Positions 39,251 through 51,440 of a DNA stretch of 64,000 nt are shown one piece after another (position 1 is the first letter of the stretch; the number at the start of each line of letters is the position of its first letter). The translations under genes were made by a program, and so were the position numbers. This DNA is from Diphasiastrum complanatum. Taxonomy: Eukaryota > Streptophyta > Lycopodiopsida > Lycopodiales > Lycopodiaceae. A model generated the notes under the pieces. That model saw nothing but the letters and a program-made list of their open reading frames with translations, was not told the DNA's origin and did not search any database. The stretch covers positions 86,166,032 to 86,230,031 of the forward strand of contig CM055092.1 of NCBI GenBank assembly GCA_029204225.1, in the 5' to 3' direction.

Positions 39251-40771
39251 TGCAAGTAACCAAAGACAATTTAGACATTTATAGCCTATTTAATGCAAGA
39301 AATAAGTTCAAATAGATGAGTTTAGTTCGATAACGAACAAAAAAACTTACCCCTTCCATAAATAAATTATATTTAAAAAATGTTTAGGGTAATGTGGAGT
39401 CCAAATAAATGAATTTCATTCAATGATGAGTCCAAATAAAAAAAAAATTGGTTCCATTCTACTACAATAATTACAAATATTAAAATTACATGCCATGGAT
39501 TTAAGACATATGAAAGACACTTTACAAATAATGAAATAACCATATATAAATGGTCCAAGACCAAATATAGTCCACTTACATAAATAATCAAAGTTTAAGA
39601 ACTACATCGATAAATACACGTACATATGTATTGACTAGAATGATAAAATCAACAACATCAGTATCTATAACATATGGATCAGCTGGCTATGGAGTGAAAC
39701 TAGCTAGATCTAGCTGATCCATCCTCGTCCTAGCCATCAAATGGAGACCGCGGTACCTGCGCGCACAACAAACATGAATTAGTGTTGTGAAAAATGTGGT
39801 GAGAGTCAAAGAGACTAGTGAATGTAAAAAAAATAAAGTCTATTTTGAAGCCATATGTTGGAGGCTTTGCGCATATTGAGGCAACCCTAATTAGATTATT
39901 CACTTACTAGCAGTTAATAAGTGAGAGGGATTTGGCACCCTGCGTGTGTAAGTCCAACTCGATGATCACATAGTTATATGGTTAATTAGAAGTTAATAAA
40001 GGGACTTTACGCCAAATTGCGAAAATGGAAGGTTGCAGGGCCTAATAGTCAAGTTAGTGAATAAAAGAGGGTTCCTTCAATTTTCAAATTCGAATAATAA
40101 GGGAGGTAGAAATTGGCCAATAGGAATTGAGGCCAAGGGCCTTAAAATCCACTAATAATATTGGTACCTTGTAGTTCATTTTTCATGGTCATGTCCAATC
40201 AAGAAGGTGGAAACTCTACCAAATTGGATATGGATGTCCTTTCTTTTTCTCTTTGCTCCATCTTGCATGTTTTCTTTGGATTTTTTTGTTAATTGAATGT
40301 GCCAATTATTGGGATTGAATCTTGTTATGTTTTTTATGAGAGAAAAGAGAGAGAGAGAGGGCAGTAAGCTTGATCTTGTGAAGGATTAGTAGTGTTAGAT
40401 GTTGAATCATATGCATGTGTGTGAATCTGAATTATGCTATCACTCTCATGGGAATGAATCTTTGTGTGACATGTTAGAATCCTTTTCATCTATTAATGCT
40501 TTGAATGTGCTTAGGTCTAGGGTTGAAGTTGGATAGGAAAACCCACTATAATTTTGATGTCGTTGCAAGGGAGCAATGCACTCTTATCTTGCTTGTAAGT
40601 ATTTTCTTAGGGTCAACTTTGCATTATGAATGTGATTTAGTTATGTCCAAAAACGTTCAAAAAATGCGTGGGGACTACATTTTCTATTTTTTCTAAAAAA
40701 AATTTGCCCTATTTGATTCATTTTTTGCCCTACCTTCCATTCTCTATAATTAGATCTGAATACTTAGGCTG
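39251..40771. other. No gene recognised
   Basis: AT-rich, with stops in all frames and no repeat structure noticed. Confidence 0.45.
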
Positions 40772-41085
40772 TAGAACATTGAAAGAGCTTTCTAAATATT
40801 TAATTTTTTCTAGATTTTGTCAAGTAATAAGCAAGTTACAAGTATTTAAAGTTGGCAATAAAATTCTATGAACTTGTCAGAAACGAGAGATTTTCTAATT
40901 TTTTATTTTTCTATCCTGCTTGATCTATACTTTCTTATTTTCTTAATTTTATTTCAGTAGGCAAGATTGTAGAGCATTGAAAGTTCCTAGAGGTATACTT
41001 TTTTCTACATTTCGTTAAGTATTGAGCAAGTTACAAATTTTTGAAGTTGTCAAAAAAAAAAACTATAAATTTGTCATTAATCAGA
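40772..41085. repeat. Diverged tandem duplication, about 200-bp period
   Basis: The sequence around 40,770-40,865 (GTAGAACATTGAAAG, GTCAAGTAATAAGCAAGTTAC, AAAGTTGGCAA) recurs at 40,969-41,060 (GTAGAGCATTGAAAG, GTTAAGTATTGAGCAAGTTAC, GAAGTTGTCAA). Confidence 0.75.
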
Positions 41086-41116
41086 ATTTATAATAGCCAA
41101 GTGAGAAATACAACCC

Positions 41117-41172
41117 ATCAAATCTATCAAAAAAAAGATAGACGATCAAATCTATCAAAAAAAAGATAGACG
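41117..41172. repeat. Perfect 28-bp tandem duplication
   Basis: Two identical units, 41117-41144 and 41145-41172. Each contains CTATC, eight A, GATAG, a small hairpin. Confidence 0.97.
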
Positions 41173-41917
41173 GCCAAGTGAACGTTGCACTAGTTTCTGG
41201 TAACCTTTTGTAGAAAGTTTCACACTTTTTTGTGAAGATTTGACAAAATCTAGCTTGATCATTTTGCAATTTCATGTACATATGAAATCTCACATGTGTG
41301 GAGCATGTTCCCACGTGTGGAGGGTAGTCATAATCACTTTACTTCATTTATGATGAGCTTGAATAGTCAATAGGCCTTAATCTTGAGGTTTGGGGGTATC
41401 AGTTCTCTGAGAGGAACCTTCGCGTGAACCTTCGCCAAAAAAACTAGAAAAAGTGAACGTTTTTTAAGTTTCTGATAATCTTTTGCTTGAAAAGTTCTCT
41501 TTTCTGCATGAATATCAATTTTCTGTGAGGAATCTTCGCCTGTCTAAAGCTTCAACTATAGAGACTTATCGTCAGTAAATCAGACGAGAAGTAGTGTGAA
41601 CAAATGACACTTCGTTTGCTTAAAATCTTTATATCTCCCAGTTAGCCTTCAACCAAGAAAAAAAATGTTGGACAGCCAAATATTTTTATGATAGATTTTA
41701 AGTCATCTATTGTTGAGGTTATGGCAACAATAGAGCAACAATTGACTTGAGTATTTATGTTTCACGATAAAACTATTCGAGACTATACCAAAAAAATTGT
41801 CAACATGATGATGAATTGTAATTCTCCAATTCCTTCGAAGGTCGTAATGGCATATTATTATATTGGCCTACTCGACTAGATCAAAATTGGTATGTTGTGC
41901 ATTTGTTTCAAAATCAA

Positions 41918-41959
41918 ACTTCTAGAGCAATTTATCACACTTCTAGAGCAATTTATCAT
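41918..41959. repeat. 21-bp tandem duplication
   Basis: ACTTCTAGAGCAATTTATCA plus one base, twice, differing only at the last base. Confidence 0.95.
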
Positions 41960-42739
41960 CTCATTTTGATAGTTGATTTAACAAGTTCATGACTTTTTCT
42001 TTGATTATACCATGGAAAACATAACCTAAAAGAACATATTCTCAAACACTCATAGTCATTATTCTCAAACAATGTGCTTTACATATCCTTATTCTCTACT
42101 AGTGCATACTAATTTTTCATTGTCAAATAATGGGTTGTTTTTACTATGATTTCAAAACATGTCATGCACATTTGTCAATGTACGTATCTTGTACACAAGT
42201 AGAGACAATCAAAGTATTGATCAGAAACTTAATCCTTAGTGTACACGTGTGAAAAGCAACCTGCTATTTGGCCTGTAGACAGAGTTTGAAGTGTGCCAAA
42301 GCTAGGTATCATTGGAATCAATCACTATCATCATACAAAGAGAGAAAATTCGAGTTTCTCCTTGATGCTCCAAAAAGTTTCTATCTCCTCACTATGGAAA
42401 ATGGAAATACATAGTAAAAGACATTTCCTTTGCAAAGTTAGGTGAAAATCCAGCATGTAATAAGTAGACTCAACTTTTTTTCCCTAAAGTAAAAACCCTA
42501 GCCTAGATCCTAGAGTCATGCTTGGTAGGTGCATGGTAGGTACAAATCTCATCATAAATCAAGGTCTAGATCCTACAAAGTGGGAATCACTACCAAATGG
42601 ACACAACCACTCCTCTTGACTCGTGGCAACCTATGTTAGGTGTAGATTGCCATGTGGCACTTTGGCCATAACAAGAAATATTGACAATATGTACAATATT
42701 TTACATGGCTAGATTTGTCAATGTAGGCAGTTTTTCACA

Positions 42740-42750
42740 ATCCTCCTCAA
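42740..42750 (-). other. Copia polypurine tract and 3' LTR start
   Basis: Directly after the RNase H frame the - strand reads TTGAGGAGGAT, then TGTGAAAAACTG. This fits a polypurine tract followed by the TG of a 3' LTR starting at 42739 and running to lower coordinates. The far LTR end (about 42,300-42,450?) cannot be fixed, as no matching 5' LTR is present. Confidence 0.5.
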
Positions 42751-43090
42751 ATCTAGCCTTGGAAACAACAATACTTTTATCAATCACTCCAATTGATGAT
42801 CTAAGCTTGACAAATGAATCTTTAGGAAAAAATTTAGTAAACAAATCAGCCAAGCAACTTGATGATGGCACATGTTGGAGCTTGATCTCTTTGGCTTGCA
42901 CTTTCTCCCTCACGAAATGATGAGCAATCTCAACGTGTTTGCTCCTTGCATGGAATGTAGGATTAGTTGCAAGTGATTGGGCTGATTGGTTGTCACAATA
43001 GATGATTGGGATCTCATCCTCCATGACATGAAGCTCCACCAATAGCCTTTTGAGCCACAAGACCTCCTTGCATGTTGATTTCAAGGCCTT
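42751..43090 (-). pseudogene. Ty1/copia RNase H
   Basis: The - strand frame carries CKEVLWLKRLL, then IYCDNQSAQSLATNPTFHAR and SKHVEIAHHFVREKV, the standard end of copia polyproteins (Y.DN..A..L..NP..H.R.KHI). It belongs to the same element as the RT just upstream on the strand. Confidence 0.88.
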
Positions 43091-43307
43091 GTACTCGGAT
43101 TTTGTGGAAGATAAGGAGATGGTATCTTGCTTTTTGGAAATACATGATACTACTCCATCACATAGAAAGGTGGCAAAAGCACTTGTTGATCGAGTCTATC
43201 CACTTTGTCACCTGCAAAATTCGAGTCGCTATAGGCTCTTAAGCCAAGATTAGTCTCTCTATACAAAATACCAAAATTCTTAGTAGATGAAATGTATCTA
43301 AAAACTC

Positions 43308-44268
43308 TTAGTAGATGAAATGTAAAACTAGAGGACTTTGCATGAATTGGCTTAACTTTCCAACACTATAACTAAGATCAGGTCTAGTTATAGTTAAATA
43401 GATCAAGGAACCTATAAGCCTTCTATATAATGTGATGTCCTCAAAGGATGCTTCATCACCATCAATAGATTCTTTTACATGTTGCTCCATTGGTGTCTCA
43501 ATGCCTTTACAATTCTTCATTCCAAATCTATCTAGGATGGATGTAGCATACTTAGATTGACAAATAAAGCTAAAATCACATCCTCGAATGACCTCTATTC
43601 CTAGAATGAAGCTTGATAGGCCGATTTTAAACTGTTTTGCCAAAGCAATTTTTACATCTCTAATTCCATCTAGATCATTACCACTCAAGATAATGTCATC
43701 TACATACAAAAACAAGAATAGTGATCTTGCCATCATGACATCTTAAGTACAATGATGGATCATAAACACTCATTACAAAATTGATGGAAATGAGAAAAGA
43801 GTTTAGCCTAGAGTACCATGCTCTAGGTGCTTGCTTGAGCCCATAAAGGCTCTTTTTCAAGAAACCCTTTCTTTCATGCTTTGGCTTGATGAAGCCCTCG
43901 GGTTGCCTCATGTAGATCTCTTCCTCTAAATAACCATTGAGGAATGCAATTGTGAGATCAAGTTGGAATAGCTCCCAATTAAAGGTTGTAGCAAGACTAA
44001 TGATCAACCTGATAGTAACAAGCTTAGCCACAGGAGCAAAAGTCTCATCATAATCAATGCCTTTGGTTTGTAAAAAACCTTTGGCTACAAGCCTAGCTTT
44101 ATGCTTACTTTTTGATCCATCTTGATTATACTTCAATCTAAACACCCACTTGCAATCAAGTGGTTTCTTCCCTTGAGGAAGATTCACAAGATCCCAAGTA
44201 TGATTCTCAATGAGAGCATCATAATCTACTTGCATCCATCCAACTCTTAGATTTACAAGCATCTTCAT
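43308..44268 (-). pseudogene. Ty1/copia reverse transcriptase
   Basis: Two - strand frames (44268-43696 and 43736-43308) give one RT separated by a frameshift near 43,730. Landmarks: HTWDLVNLPQGKKPLDCKWV, ARLVAKGF, YDETFAPVAK, FLNGYLEEEIYMRQPEGF, YGLKQAPRAWY, then YVDDIILSGND with the catalytic YVDD, and SLIYLTITRPDLSYSV. Catalytic residues persist, but the frameshift and missing upstream domains make the copy inactive. Confidence 0.9.
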
Positions 44269-44364
44269 AGCATGTTGGCTAATCTAACATTGAAGTAAGA
44301 AAGGTGTAAGATGTGAAAGATGATGAGCCTTCTCTTTTATTACCTTGACCATCATAGGTGAGCC

Positions 44365-44910
44365 TCAATGGCTTGGTCCTTGCCCTTGTAGATCTTCTTG
44401 GAGTTCTTGGAGTTCTTGCATCTTGAGGTGGATCCTCAAGTTCTTCTTCACTTGGAAGCTCCTCCTATATCCTACAAGATCCTTGGCATCAAGATGATTA
44501 GTAGCATTATCATCCAAATCACAAGCATGTACTTCATCAAAAATAACATCCCTGCTCACTATTACCTTGCTAGTGATGGGATTGAAGACTCTATATCCCT
44601 TGCTATTCTCACCATATCCCACAAAGATGCCTTTGATGGAGGTTGCATCATCCTTCTTCCTTGTATCCAAGAATTGGTGTACATAGCACGTGGATCCAAA
44701 AAATTTAGATCCTTGAGATTGGGCTTCTCTCCAAATAGAGCTTCAAATGGTGTGATTCCTCCAATGGCTTGGTTAGGCAATCTATTGCACAAATAATTAG
44801 CACAAGTTATTGCCTCACCCCAAAATGGTTTGGATAGAGAAGCATCTAGCCTTAAGGCCTTAGCACACTCACAAAGAGATCTATTTCTTCTCTCACTCAC
44901 TCTTTATTGC
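44365..44910 (-). pseudogene. Ty1/copia integrase C-terminal part
   Basis: The - strand reads ERRNRSLCECAKALRL, FWGEAITCANYLCNRLP and PFEALFGEKPNL, then GIFVGYGENSKGYRVFNP. These are the end of the copia integrase, including the E of the DDE triad in the ERRNR block. The first two acidic residues and most of the core are gone: the element jumps at about 44,910 to protease sequence. Confidence 0.8.
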
Positions 44911-44949
44911 GGTGCACACCGGCGTGCTAGGCTTGGGGCTACAAATTTT

Positions 44950-45357
44950 TTTCTCCTCATTTTTTATAGCTGTTTTTTTAGGTGCTATATTGAGTTATCT
45001 CCAAGTTGCACAACTATAGAATGGGTGTATGACTTATAGTCATGGAACCAGTCTCGATGGTGAGTCATGTGCTGTGTTGCACCTGAGTCCAAATACCAGG
45101 AATCAATATTGGTCAAGAATACAGCTTCATCTTTCTCGTGTTGCTGGGAGTGACTGGTAGAAGCAACATTTGCTTGTTGTTGGAACTGTTGCTTTTTTTC
45201 ATTGTTGTATTGCAACGTTCTACAATCCTTGATAAGGTGATCAGTCTTCTTATATACTTACAGAATAGATTCTGTCTTGGCTGGAATGATGAAGACTTTG
45301 AAGTTGATGGTGTGTTTGATACAGGCTGCTGCATGTTGCTCCTTTTGTCAGGATAAA
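44950..45357 (-). pseudogene. Ty1/copia gag zinc knuckle and protease fragment
   Basis: The - strand reads a worn CCHC knuckle near 45,230-45,275 and then SWYLDSGATQHMTHHRDWF (about 45,045-45,105), the D-S-G-A protease active-site block. It ends at a junction near 44,910-44,985, where the integrase core is missing, and at about 45,357 it changes abruptly to gypsy integrase repeat A. It may come from a different copia copy than the RT part. Confidence 0.7.
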
Positions 45358-46130
45358 AGTAAGGCACTCAAATTGTACTATTGCTTCATATTCCAATAAC
45401 AATTGGAAAGGAATTTGAAAATTGGCAGCCTTGTAAGCAATATGTGTGCCTATAAGGTTGGTATGTGACCATCTTTTCAATGGAACCTCTCTAGTTAGGA
45501 TTTCTTTCAAAATCTTCTTTGTAGATTCTACTTGTCCCTAGGTCAATATGGCATATAAATTTTGTAGATATATGAAATGCTCACATGATTGTTGTAGGAA
45601 AATGTATTGACAAAGTGAGTCTCTCAAACATATGGACACCCTAACATTCAAGAAATTTATTTGTGATTCATAGTTATATTATTTTGTAGTGACTTAGCAT
45701 CTCCCCGCTTCTAGCTACAATTATATGTTGGTTGGCAACCTCGTGTTAAAATCTAGATAAATTTTGAAACTTTGTAACTCACATCTTTGGTAAGGTCCAA
45801 CAAGTTTCAAAGAGAATAATAGTCAATAATCAATTGGTGTTATTTGCCTTCTCTTTGAGAAACATCACATCGCTCTCATGACTCATATTTATGTTTTCAC
45901 AAAGTGAGCCACCAAACTCGTATGTAAGATATTATTGATATTGAAGTCTCAAGAAAAAAAAAATTCTACACTTAAGTGTTCGTGAGATGTAGCTAAATTA
46001 TTAAATGTCTCTTTTAAAGTCATTATAGTGGTGCATCCATGCCTTCCTTAGTTGATATGTCATCTACAAATACATAGCATCATGTCTTTAAAACGATGTG
46101 TTGATGTTCATAAAACTTATTGGCTATTAT
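45358..46130 (-). pseudogene. Gypsy integrase remnant, repeat A copy 2
   Basis: Reverse-complement match of 32,165-32,945. The - strand reads KEILTREVPLKRW and IAYKAANFQIP near 45,430-45,510, the same integrase block as copy 1. The left end is joined to copia gag/protease sequence. Confidence 0.6.
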
Positions 46131-46403
46131 TTTTAGTAAGTTTTTCATTTATGGTGATATTTGGATGTTTGATCAAGTTCTAGCATGATTTTGCATTGCA
46201 CTGTTGATCAAATCTTACTAACCTTTCTTTTGGGAGTTGAGCTTGTGAATCAAAAGCATATTTTAGGTATATTGAAGATCAGAGGCTGAAAAGAAGCTAT
46301 TTTGGATCAGATCATAACACCTAATCATTTGTTGATTGTGAGGCTTGTGCATATTCAATACTAACAATGTTTTGTTCAATCTATTGTTGACAATCTCCAC
46401 TTC

Positions 46404-46490
46404 TGTGGATGAACACTCTCCTTTGTGGATGAACACTCTCCTTAAGTGGATGAACCTTCTCCTTAAGTGGATGAAAAATACTCTTTGAGT
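46404..46490. repeat. Minisatellite, unit about 20 bp
   Basis: Four units built on GTGGATGAAC(A/C)(C/T)TCTCCTT(AA) between about 46404 and 46490, the last one degraded. Confidence 0.88.
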
Positions 46491-47116
46491 GGTTTTGTAT
46501 TTCTCCAAAAGGCTGAGCAAAGCTCCCACTTGGATGAAAGATTCCCTTTTGGGTAAACAGATTGTCAACAATCTTTTGCATAAATTTTGGTGTATTTTGT
46601 TGAGCATGTAAGTAACTCTCCTTATGTAATTTGATTGGAGCATTTGCTGGAAGGCTTTAGCCATTATGCAAATGTGTTTTCAGGTTCTTAACAGGTTGAG
46701 GAACATTCTCATGTGAAGTGATATTAGATCTACATCTAAACACCAAGATTTGACAAGCTAGTGAAGCTAGCCTTGTGATTCACTAAGTGTGCTCTTTCAT
46801 TCACCTCTAAAGCTTGTATATATCATTTGTTGGAGTTTATAAACTTTTAGAAGTGTGGTTTACATGTGGTTTTACAGGTTGAATCAATATCTTAGTGTGT
46901 TGATCATATGTTGATCAAGTTTGTTCAATTCTAGGTATTCTTGGCGGCCTAATCTTGTGTATTTTCTAAGAATGCAAGTAACTCTTCACATCATAACTTG
47001 ATTTGGTCACTTGCTGGAAAGTTTGAGAGCTTAAGCAAGAGTGTGTTCAGGTTGGTTTGAGTTTGTAATCCATTCTTAGTGTGTGCAAAGTGTTGCAATG
47101 TGTATCAAAGGTAGCA
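46491..47116. other. No gene; diverged internal duplication
   Basis: The word pattern GCA(A/T)GTAAGTAACTCT, then TTGATT, then CTTGCTGGAA near 46,605-46,655 recurs near 46,972-47,020. This points to an old duplication of about 365 bp. No coding domain. Confidence 0.45.
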
Positions 47117-47239
47117 TTAGGATGCTTTGTCATTTCTAGCTTTTGTAGCTTGTTGTGCAAAGGTCTTAGCCAAGTATTTTGGGAGTTTGGATCCATTCAA
47201 GATCCACCTTTTCCACATTCTGCCTTCCTTTTGTGCTTT

Positions 47240-48835
47240 TTTGAGCTTGCAAACAAGATGTTCTCTCCCTGGCTCAACAAATCCTTGAGGTTGTACTAAA
47301 TACACCTCTTCATCCAGCACTCCATTAAGAAAAACAAATTTAACATCCATTTGCTGGATCTTTCAACCATAGAAAGCATAAATAGCAATGATAGAATGTA
47401 TAATTACCATCTTAGCTACAGGTGTGAAGGTTTTCTCAAAATCAATACCTTCTTGCTACTCAAATCCTCTCGCAACCAACCGTGCTTTGTACTTGTTGAG
47501 CTGTGAGTGATAGGCATCTTACCATCAGGTAGCTCAACCAAGTTCCACGTCCTACTTTTTGATATGGCCTCCATTTTTGTTTCCATAGTGGCACGCCACT
47601 TCTTGTGCTCCTTAGCTTCATGAAAGGTTTTTGGTTCTTGATCCTTGAGCATGGAATCCATTAGGGCTAGATTCATCTCTAACCTTGCAGAAGGTTTTCG
47701 ATTTCTGCTTGACCTTCTAAATTCTCTCTGTTCGCTAGATTCGGGAGTATTTCCCTTCTTTGCCTCACTTGTGACCGATAAGTACCACTTAGGTACTCTC
47801 TTGGGAATTTTAGCATCGAACTTGCCTTTTTCCATTGGAGCTTCCACGTCAAAATCCACTTCTTTCTTGACTTGTACTTCCGTTCCCTCATCAAAACGTT
47901 CAGTGATTACTTCAGATTGTTCACCTTGACCCATCTCGTCGAATGTAGCATCCATAGAAATCACAAGCTTCTGTGCATTTGTATCATACATCCTGTATGC
48001 CTTGGCCTTCTTATCATATCCAAGGAAAATATACTTGACAGCCTTTGCATTCAATTTTCTTCGTTTCTCATCAGGAATATGAGCATAAGCATCACAACCA
48101 GATACTCTCAAATGAGAAATATTAGGTTTCTTTCTAGTAAAAGCTTCATGAGGTGCCTTACCTTCCACAAATTTCGTAGAAAATCGATTCAGGATGTGCC
48201 TAGTTGTGCTGCAAGGTTCTGCCCAAAAGGTATTTGGCATACTCTTGCTTTTGAGCATTGTCCTGGCCATCTCAACAATGGATCTGTTCTTTCGCTCTGT
48301 AACTACATTTTGTTGTGGTGAATAAGGTGTTGTAGCATGCCTCTTGATCTCTTGATCTTTGCAATAATCAATAAATTCTGTCGAAAAGTACTCACCACCT
48401 CCATCAGATCTCAAAGTCTTGATGTAACATCCTGTTTGTTTTTCAACTAATGCCTTGAATTTTCTGAACTTAGCAAAAGCATCTGAGTTCTTGCTTATGA
48501 AATAAATCCAAATGCATTTTCTATAATCATCAATGAAGGTAATAAAGTAATAGCAGCCACTAAGAGATATAGTTTGCATTGGCCCACATAAATCATTGTG
48601 GACAAGATCTAGGATGCCACTGGCTCTCCTTGCTCCACTTTTGGGAAACCTCTCTCTTTGTTGTTTTCCCAAAATGCAACCTTCACAGATTTTTCCTTCA
48701 AAAGAAATATCAGACAATCCAATAACTAGATTACCTCTTTTGAGAATCTGTAAACTTTGAGCACTAATATGACCATTTGTTGATGCCAAATATCACTTCG
48801 ACAATCAACAATGCTTACCATAGCTCGAGTAAAGA
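47240..48835 (-). pseudogene. Ty1/copia integrase and truncated RT
   Basis: A 457-codon - strand frame (48789-47416) holds the GAG-pre-integrase zinc block (C..C..GK), and an integrase core with Asp in LDLVHNDLCGPM, Asp in LRSDGGGEY and Glu in VTERKNRSIVEM, so the DDE triad is present. It continues with LRVSGCDAYAHIPDEKRRKL, FLGYDKKAKAYRMYD, and RT start AMETKMEAISKSRTWNLVELP-type text. The end is frameshifted; a further piece, FLNGVLDEEVYLVQPQGF at about 47,260-47,345, then stops abruptly near 47,240. There is no protease, RT palm or RNase H. Integrase would insert the element DNA; this copy cannot move by itself. Confidence 0.88.
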
Positions 48836-48899
48836 TCTCGCATTCAATTGTAGGGAATCGAAGATGAGGCTTAAACCTCGATTTTCTATTACAAGGCTA

Positions 48900-49569
48900 C
48901 TTCAAGCAAAAATGCACAAAAAATTGCTCAAATCTCTACCAAATGAACTAGGAGCAGTATTGCTAAACTTTTGACAACACAAAATGTTGCCCACAAGTTG
49001 ATTGAGCAAGATTCTGATTGAAACTTTTTGAAAACTTGCACTTTCCACAAAAAAAAATGGGAAGTATTGTGAAAATCTCCCCACAACAGATTTTCAATTT
49101 GTCTGATGCTACCTTGGCCTTTCTGATGCCTCCGGGACTGTGTCTTCATTCCCTACTGATGATTCTGAGCTCCAAAAAAAATGCGAAATGCACCAAGTAT
49201 GGATTTCTTCCAACTTGCAAACTGTGAAATGCAAACTGTGGAAAAATACAAACTGTGCAACAATTAGTTCATTTCTGTAGACTGTTGAAAACATAGTGAC
49301 TTAACATTTGAAAGTGAAAACAATAGGATTGGTTATCCTTTGGCTTTGATCCATGAATGGATGAGGATCAGCCAAAAATCCGACATAGTTGATCTTCGAG
49401 TAGTTCGGTTGTCTAAGTTTTGTGATTCCTGTAGGTATCAGATGAACAGACATAGAATCCAAAGTAGCTTTCATCTGACCCTAGATCAACGAGCATAAAT
49501 GTGCAAGAAGAATCTTGAAATAGAAAATAGTATTCACCAAGGAGACAACTGTGGACTTAAATTTCAACA
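48900..49569 (-). repeat. Copia 3' LTR (left end uncertain)
   Basis: After the RNase H frame and a polypurine tract (AAGGGGGAT on the - strand, 49570-49580) the sequence continues TGTTGAAATTTAAGTCC, the classic start of a copia LTR. The LTR runs to lower coordinates. Its end is not marked by a recognisable CA plus duplication, so the 48,900 limit is approximate. Confidence 0.55.
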
Positions 49570-49574
49570 ATCCC

Positions 49575-50945
49575 CCTTAAGGTCACGATTGGTGCCTTTG
49601 TACTTTGTCAGGTTCAGCATGCTGAAAACCTTCTGATACTTGATCTTGGGAGGCGCTTTGGTGAAGATGTCTACAACCATTTCTGTTGTGGAGCAGTATT
49701 GAACAATCACTTGCCCTGAGAAAACTTTCTTCCAAATGAAATGATATTGGATTTTGATGTTGCCATGAAATTTGAGATTTAGCGACAATGAAATACAACT
49801 TAAATTGTCAAACAAAATGGTAGTAGCATTGAACTCAGTGTGATGTAAGTTGTGAAGTAATCCATATAGCTTCCTTTGAAGGTTGGCATGCTGCAATGTA
49901 CTCTACTTCGGTTGAAGAAAGCACAACTGATTTTCGCTTTCTTGAGTTCCACAAAATTGGTCCCCCAACCAGATAGAAATAGAACCCGGAGGTAGATTTT
50001 CTGGTGGAGACTGTTCCTCTCCAATCTGAGTCAGAGCCTTGTAGGACGAGTGTGTCGATAACATTTCCATCATAGCACATAATGGGACCTAAACTTCCTT
50101 GAATATATCTCATCACTCTCTATAATACTTTCCAATGAGAGATCCTAGAATTAGACATGTATTGACTTAACGTGCTAACAGTGTATGTTAGATCTGGTCT
50201 GGTGCATAGCATGACATATATTAAAGATCCTATGAGTGAAAGATAAGGGTACTTCACTAAGTCGAGTACTTCACTTTCGGAATCAACACAACATGCCTTA
50301 GTCAATACAATACTTGGATCCATTGGTGTGTCAATTGGTTTGTAATCAGACATATGAAATTTTTCTAGAATATTTTTTAAATATTTCTACTGGCTAAGAT
50401 AAATCTTCTTTTGCGATCTATTTTTAGTAATGTGAATTCCTAGCAAAGAATGAACAGCTCCTAGATCAGTCATGTCAAATTCTTTTGATAGATCACTCTT
50501 AATAGTGTGTAGTAAAGAAGGGTCGTTAGACAAAATAAATGCATCATCTACGTAAAGAGCTATGTGAACTGAATGGATACCTATGTGCTTGGAATAAACA
50601 TTGCAGTCAGATGAATTGCTTGCAGAACCCAATTGAATAAGATAAGAGTTGATTCCTTCGAACCATGCCCTAGCGGCCTGTTTCAGACCATAGATCGCTT
50701 TGTGCAGCTTGCATACTTTGTGCTCTTGGCCTTTGACTTCACATCCTTCCGATTGGAAGGTATATAGCTCCTCTTCGACGTAGCCATTGAGAAATGCTAT
50801 CTTGACATCCATTTGGTGCATCTTGAGGTCTTCCGCAGCTGCTAATGCAATCAGAGTCCTAATTGACTGCATTTTGGCAACAGGACTGAAAATTTCTTGG
50901 TAATCCACTTCATGTTCTTCTCTCACAACTGCTACTATACTACAT
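49575..50945 (-). pseudogene. Ty1/copia reverse transcriptase and RNase H
   Basis: Four - strand frames with frameshifts give RT and RNase H: VDYQEIFSPVAKMQSIRTLI, HQMDVKIAFLNGYVEEELY, YGLKQAARAWFEGI, YVDDAFILSND (YVDD box), LGIHITKNR, then DTPMDP, CTRPDLTYTV, SDSDWRGTVSTRKSTSGF, SSTEVEYIAA and IFTKAPP. The order matches copia polyproteins. The 5' end is cut at about 50,945 by unrelated sequence carrying a + strand primer-binding site. It is likely the distal half of the element whose proximal half lies at 52,990-54,175. Confidence 0.9.
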
Positions 50946-51440
50946 CGACAACGACTACAAGCCACGATCTATCTCAAACGGCAAATGGCTCCATGTCATT
51001 CTTGCCATAATCTAGATGCTTTCACGCATCGATTATTTCTTTCAAGCTGAGTGTCAAAATAAGCTCATAGTTGTTACAAAACTAAGTTAGCATTTGAGCA
51101 TGCGATTTCTCTTGCAAATTGTTTTGCACTCAAAACATTCACTGACTTGTATTTCTGTACATCTATCTAAATCAAGCTATCATCTTTCTTTTGCGTTCAA
51201 ATTAATGTCATGTGCATGCTTCGCTCTCTCGTTTGTTATGTCTGACTCTCTAACCGTTTTGTCTATTTGTTTGATCTTTGCTTTCGCAACTCAAATGAGT
51301 TTTTGTGCATGCCTGCGTGATCATGCGCAGTGTATGGAAATGAGAAAATCATAGCGTGATCATGCGCAGTGTATGGCAATGAGAAAATCATAGTCCGTCC
51401 AATCATCTCGGACTTTCCACATCCACCAGATTTTCCAGCA
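50946..51440 (+). repeat. Candidate + strand LTR interrupting the copia element
   Basis: The stretch ends ..TTTTCCAGCA, immediately followed by a primer-binding-site match. It separates the copia RT from its integrase. A 39-bp tandem duplication (51315-51353, 51354-51392, one mismatch) lies inside. The 5' boundary is not defined and no second LTR was found. Confidence 0.4.

Noticed and set aside
51315-51392. Short direct repeats considered as a CRISPR array
   Set aside because: Only two adjoining units without spacers, in plant repeat sequence.
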